From: Desulfuromusa sp.
Lineage (GTDB): Bacteria > Desulfobacterota > Desulfuromonadia > Desulfuromonadales > Geopsychrobacteraceae
Reading direction: 5' to 3'
DNA: 18,163 nucleotides
Assembly: GCA_029934095.1 (NCBI GenBank)
Contig: JAOZMV010000007.1
Location: 1-18,163 of the forward strand
Part shown: positions 15,376 to 18,163 of the stretch, piece by piece
Layout: each line of letters begins with the position of its first letter
How positions within the stretch are numbered: the stretch's first letter is position 1
Position numbers and translations under genes: made by a program
The notes under the pieces: model-generated
The model's input: the letters and a program-made list of their open reading frames with translations, nothing else
What the model was told of the DNA's origin: nothing
Database searches by the model: none

Positions 15376-15391
15376 ACACAATATAGCGCAA
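15376..15391 (+). promoter_or_regulatory. NrdR box 2 (candidate)
   Basis: ACACAATATAGCGCAA matches the NrdR consensus at 11 of 16 positions, best in its left half. Its centre is 32 bp from that of box 1, three helical turns, which is the spacing seen for paired NrdR boxes. Confidence 0.65.
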
Positions 15392-15483
15392 ATAAAATAA
15401 ATATTATTTCTATTTCCAGAGCTGATTTCCTATCTTTTGTTTGAAATTATGTAGTTAGGAATAGGTGACGAGAGGATCCGCAA

Positions 15484-17712
15484 ATGTCCAAGGCAAAAGC
15501 AGTTAAATCATTAAAATTATCAAAAAATGCAATGACCGTACTGGCAAAGCGCTACTTGAAGCGTGATAGCCAAGGCAACACCCTCGAAACGCCGGAAGAA
15601 ATGTTTCACCGGGTTGCCCAGACTATCGATTCTAGTGAACCAACTGCTGGCAAAAAAGGGGGGAATTTCGAGCAACAATATTATCAAATGATGACCGATC
15701 TCAATTTCTTACCCAACTCACCAACCCTGATGAATGCAGGACGTGAACTGGGTCAGCTTTCAGCCTGCTTTGTCCTTCCTGTTGGTGACTCGATGGAGAG
15801 TATTTTTGAGGCAATCAAGAACACCGCATTGATCCACAAGAGTGGTGGTGGCACCGGTTTCTCTTTTTCCCGCATCCGCCCTGCCAACGATGAAGTCTGT
15901 TCAACCAGTGGCGTCTCTTCAGGTCCGATCTCCTTCATGCGGGTTTTTGATGCGGCAACTGAAACCATCAAACAGGGCGGCACCCGACGTGGTGCCAATA
16001 TGGGAATTCTGCGCGTCGACCATCCCGATATTATGGATTTCATTATGGCCAAACGGGATCTGACCATTCTGACTAACTTTAATATCTCCGTCGGTGTCAC
16101 TGAGGCCTTCATGGATGCCGTTGAAAAGGGACATGATTACGACATTGTCAATCCCCGGGATGGGCAGATCGTAAAACAGCTTAATGCCACCAAAGTTTTT
16201 ACCAAGATTATCGATATGGCATGGGCTAACGGTGAGCCGGGAATCGTCTTCCTTGATCGTCTTAACCGCGACAATCCTACCCCCCATATCGGTGAGTACG
16301 AGAGCACCAATCCCTGTGGAGAACAACCATTACTCCCCTACGAATCATGCAACCTTGGCTCAATCAACCTGGCCAACATGGTGGACGATGGGGACGTTGT
16401 CTGGGACAAACTGGAGAAGACAGTGAAACTCTCGACCCGGTTTCTCGATAATGTTATCGAAGCAAATAAATACCCACTACCTGAAATTGATGAAATGACC
16501 AAAGCCAACCGTAAAATTGGTCTTGGGGTCATGGGCTGGGCAGATATGCTCATCATGCTGGAAATCCCCTACAATAGTCAGGATGCTATTGACCTGGGGG
16601 AAAAGGTGATGCGTTTTGTCAACGAGAAATCACATGAAGAATCGATCCTGCTGGCCAAAGAACGCGGTGCTTTCCCCAACTTCAAAGGAAGCTTCTACGA
16701 CAAACCGGGGGGAAGCCAGATCCGTAATTCCACCTGCACAACGATTGCTCCAACAGGAACAATTTCAATTATCGCCAACTGTTCCAGCGGTGTCGAGCCC
16801 CTGTTCGCAGTTTCGTATATCCGCCAGGTTCTCGATAACAATAAACTGATTGAAGTCCATCCGTTGTTTGAAAGCATTGCCAAACGGCGGGGATTTTACA
16901 CAGAAGAGTTGATGCAGGAAATTGCAGAAAAAGGGACCGTCCAGAATATCGATGCGGTGCCGGCAGATATACGCAGAATCTTTGTCACCTCACACGATAT
17001 TACCCCGAAAGATCATGTTCTGATGCAGGCCGCATTTCAGAAGCATACTGATAATGCCGTTTCAAAAACGGTTAACTTCTGTAGCGATGCAACCCGTGAG
17101 GATGTTGCTACAGTCTACCGACTGGCCTATAAAGAGGGGTGTAAAGGTGTCACCATCTACCGTGATGGGTCACGTGACCAGCAGGTTCTTTCTGTGGGCG
17201 GCAAAGCAGATGACGAGAGAAAAACCGAGACTAATTTGCCGATGGAAAGTAAAAAACCGACCCGCAAACGGGAACGTCCACGCGCACTGACCGGTTCAAC
17301 CTACCAGATGGAAACCGGTTGCGGTCCTCTCTATATCACCATCAATGAAGATGAAAACGGCCTTTTTGAACTTTTCACCACCATGGGAAAAGCTGGTGGC
17401 TGCGCTGCGTCGCAATGTGAAGCGATCGGTCGTCTGGTCTCTTTAGCCTGGCGTAGCGGTGGCCAGGCCAGACAGACGGTAAAACAACTTATCGGGATCA
17501 CCTGTCACAAACCAGCTGGTTTTGGTAAAAACAAAATAACATCCTGTGCTGATGCTGTAGCCAAGGCGATCGAGCTACATATGCTTAACGATGAGGAGGA
17601 TCCTACCCAGTTCACCAATAACGGCGGTGCCTGCCCCGACTGTGGTGGTCCGGTGGAGCATGAGGGTGGTTGCTGTGTTTGTCATGCCTGTGGCTATTCA
17701 GAGTGCGCATAG
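15484..17712 (+). CDS. nrdJ: Class II (adenosylcobalamin-dependent) ribonucleotide reductase
   Basis: Reduces ribonucleotides to deoxyribonucleotides using a thiyl radical made from coenzyme B12, with or without oxygen. The 742-aa protein has no N-terminal ATP-cone. The 10-strand barrel shows SACFVLPVGDS at 93-103 (redox C95), SGGGTGFSFSR at 120-130, NPCGEQPLLPYESCNLGSINL at 277-296 (radical C279, catalytic E281, redox partner C289) and STCTTIAPTGTIS at 416-428. A TSCPD domain follows at about 602-705. The tail carries seven cysteines in CPDC, GGCCVCHAC and SEC patterns (717-741), probably zinc-binding and/or the dithiol that re-reduces the active site. A ribosome site (AGAGG, 15471-15475) lies 8 nt before ATG. 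NrdR-like boxes upstream indicate dNTP-responsive repression. Confidence 0.97.
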   Translation: MSKAKAVKSLKLSKNAMTVLAKRYLKRDSQGNTLETPEEMFHRVAQTIDSSEPTAGKKGGNFEQQYYQMMTDLNFLPNSPTLMNAGRELGQLSACFVLPVGDSMESIFEAIKNTALIHKSGGGTGFSFSRIRPANDEVCSTSGVSSGPISFMRVFDAATETIKQGGTRRGANMGILRVDHPDIMDFIMAKRDLTILTNFNISVGVTEAFMDAVEKGHDYDIVNPRDGQIVKQLNATKVFTKIIDMAWANGEPGIVFLDRLNRDNPTPHIGEYESTNPCGEQPLLPYESCNLGSINLANMVDDGDVVWDKLEKTVKLSTRFLDNVIEANKYPLPEIDEMTKANRKIGLGVMGWADMLIMLEIPYNSQDAIDLGEKVMRFVNEKSHEESILLAKERGAFPNFKGSFYDKPGGSQIRNSTCTTIAPTGTISIIANCSSGVEPLFAVSYIRQVLDNNKLIEVHPLFESIAKRRGFYTEELMQEIAEKGTVQNIDAVPADIRRIFVTSHDITPKDHVLMQAAFQKHTDNAVSKTVNFCSDATREDVATVYRLAYKEGCKGVTIYRDGSRDQQVLSVGGKADDERKTETNLPMESKKPTRKRERPRALTGSTYQMETGCGPLYITINEDENGLFELFTTMGKAGGCAASQCEAIGRLVSLAWRSGGQARQTVKQLIGITCHKPAGFGKNKITSCADAVAKAIELHMLNDEEDPTQFTNNGGACPDCGGPVEHEGGCCVCHACGYSECA

Positions 17713-17716
17713 ATAA

Positions 17717-17974
17717 ATGACCGGGGAAGAGTGGGAAGCAATCTGCCTTGGTTGTGGTGCTTGCTGCTTTGAGAAAAAAATTGATGACCAGGGGATCGTC
17801 CAGACCACCGCGATCCCCTGCCGTTTTCTCGACATTCATGACCGATCGTGCCGTATTTACCCACAGCGACTGCAGGCCGAAGAGGACTGTATTAAACTCA
17901 CCCAGGAGAACATATCCAATCTCAGCTGGTTACCAGCCAACTGTGCGTATCGCAAGTTAGAGAAAATGACGTAG
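17717..17974 (+). CDS. Small YkgJ/YcgN-type cysteine cluster protein (CxxCGxCC)
   Basis: An 85-aa soluble protein with a CLGCGACC cluster (C10, C13, C16, C17) and further cysteines at 35, 45, 58 and 76. These sit in the contexts PCRFLD, CRIYPQR, EEDCIKL and WLPANCAYR. This ordered pattern is that of the YkgJ/UPF0260 (YcgN) family, thought to bind zinc or an Fe-S cluster; the function is not established. At 85 aa it is shorter than E. coli YcgN (about 150) but keeps the core from the first cluster to WLP-x-x-CAYR. The ATG begins 4 nt after the nrdJ stop, so it is co-transcribed and perhaps translationally coupled with nrdJ, hinting at a role in metal or thiol chemistry near the reductase. It shares the downstream terminator. 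Confidence 0.88.
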   Translation: MTGEEWEAICLGCGACCFEKKIDDQGIVQTTAIPCRFLDIHDRSCRIYPQRLQAEEDCIKLTQENISNLSWLPANCAYRKLEKMT

Positions 17975-18033
17975 TTTTTATTAAAATGCTGGACAAATTA
18001 CCAATAAAGATTATCATGTATTTTTTGCAATCT

Positions 18034-18074
18034 GCCTCGAATCTCACCCCCCTCCGAGATTCGAGGCTTTTTTT
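18034..18074 (+). terminator. Rho-independent terminator of nrdJ and the cysteine-cluster gene
   Basis: A perfect 12-bp stem, GCCTCGAATCTC (18034-18045) with GAGATTCGAGGC (18056-18067), and a 10-nt C-rich loop are followed by seven T. It lies about 60 nt past the cysteine-cluster stop codon. The 89 bp after it show no gene or clear site. Confidence 0.95.
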
Positions 18075-18163
18075 ATCAATCTCCGCAGCCAAATTTTCAT
18101 TTGCCCTATACCACTTAAATCACTTACCCTGCCATAGTGTCCCGTTTGGTTAATCCTATCCTT

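Larger units (their letters stand above)
15163..15483. other. Divergent intergenic region between the cysteine desulfurase gene and nrdJ
   Basis: The 321 bp separate two divergently transcribed units and are A+T-rich. The right half holds the nrdJ promoter and two NrdR-box-like sites. The left half holds an 11-bp direct repeat but no clear minus-strand promoter that I would assign. No gene was found. Confidence 0.7.

Overview
This window reads as ordinary chromosome of a Gram-negative, probably anaerobic bacterium, most likely a deltaproteobacterium of the Desulfuromonadales/Desulfuromonadota type. That placement is inference. It rests on gene content (giant NAD-glutamate dehydrogenase, class II B12-dependent ribonucleotide reductase, a pan operon using PanP), on a pan-type RNA hairpin in the panB leader, and on intergenic palindromes of a kind I associate with that group. 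No phage, transposase, CRISPR array, rRNA or tRNA was seen.

Layout, left to right. Positions 1-109 hold the first codons of smpB (minus strand, running off the left edge). Positions 110-292 hold its promoter and an inverted pair of period-10 repeats. From 4874 down to 293 lies a minus-strand operon, panB-panC-panP-amidohydrolase: ketopantoate synthesis, pantothenate synthesis, beta-alanine supply by a PLP aspartate decarboxylase in place of PanD, and an amidohydrolase of uncertain substrate. Its 5' leader (about 5095-4875) has a good promoter, a hairpin with two bulged adenosines that fits the pan RNA motif, and a terminator-like hairpin just before the panB ribosome binding site. This is a candidate riboswitch/attenuator. 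Next is a monocistronic gene for a 1588-aa NAD-dependent glutamate dehydrogenase (9997 to 5231) with its own promoter and intrinsic terminator.

A second minus-strand cluster, tsaD - DUF2062 - rsmA (12438 to 10130), joins tRNA t6A modification, a small membrane protein and 16S rRNA dimethylation. Between it and the next cluster is a 126-bp imperfect palindrome (12511-12636) whose outer edge falls on the phoH stop codon, beside a 15-bp tandem duplication. The third minus-strand cluster is a class V cysteine desulfurase-like gene followed by a PIN-PhoH ATPase gene (15162 to 12635). Both reading frames extend upstream to TTG codons, but internal ATG starts fit better.

The right end is transcribed on the plus strand. 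nrdJ (class II ribonucleotide reductase) has a promoter carrying two NrdR-box-like sites 32 bp apart. A short CxxCGxCC cysteine-cluster gene follows after 4 bp, and then comes a strong intrinsic terminator (18034-18074). The last ~90 bp hold nothing I can name.

The most interesting items are the panB leader RNA, the PanP-for-PanD replacement with an attached amidohydrolase, the two palindromic intergenic elements, and the tandem NrdR-box architecture. I did not find a convincing wholly new multi-gene system.
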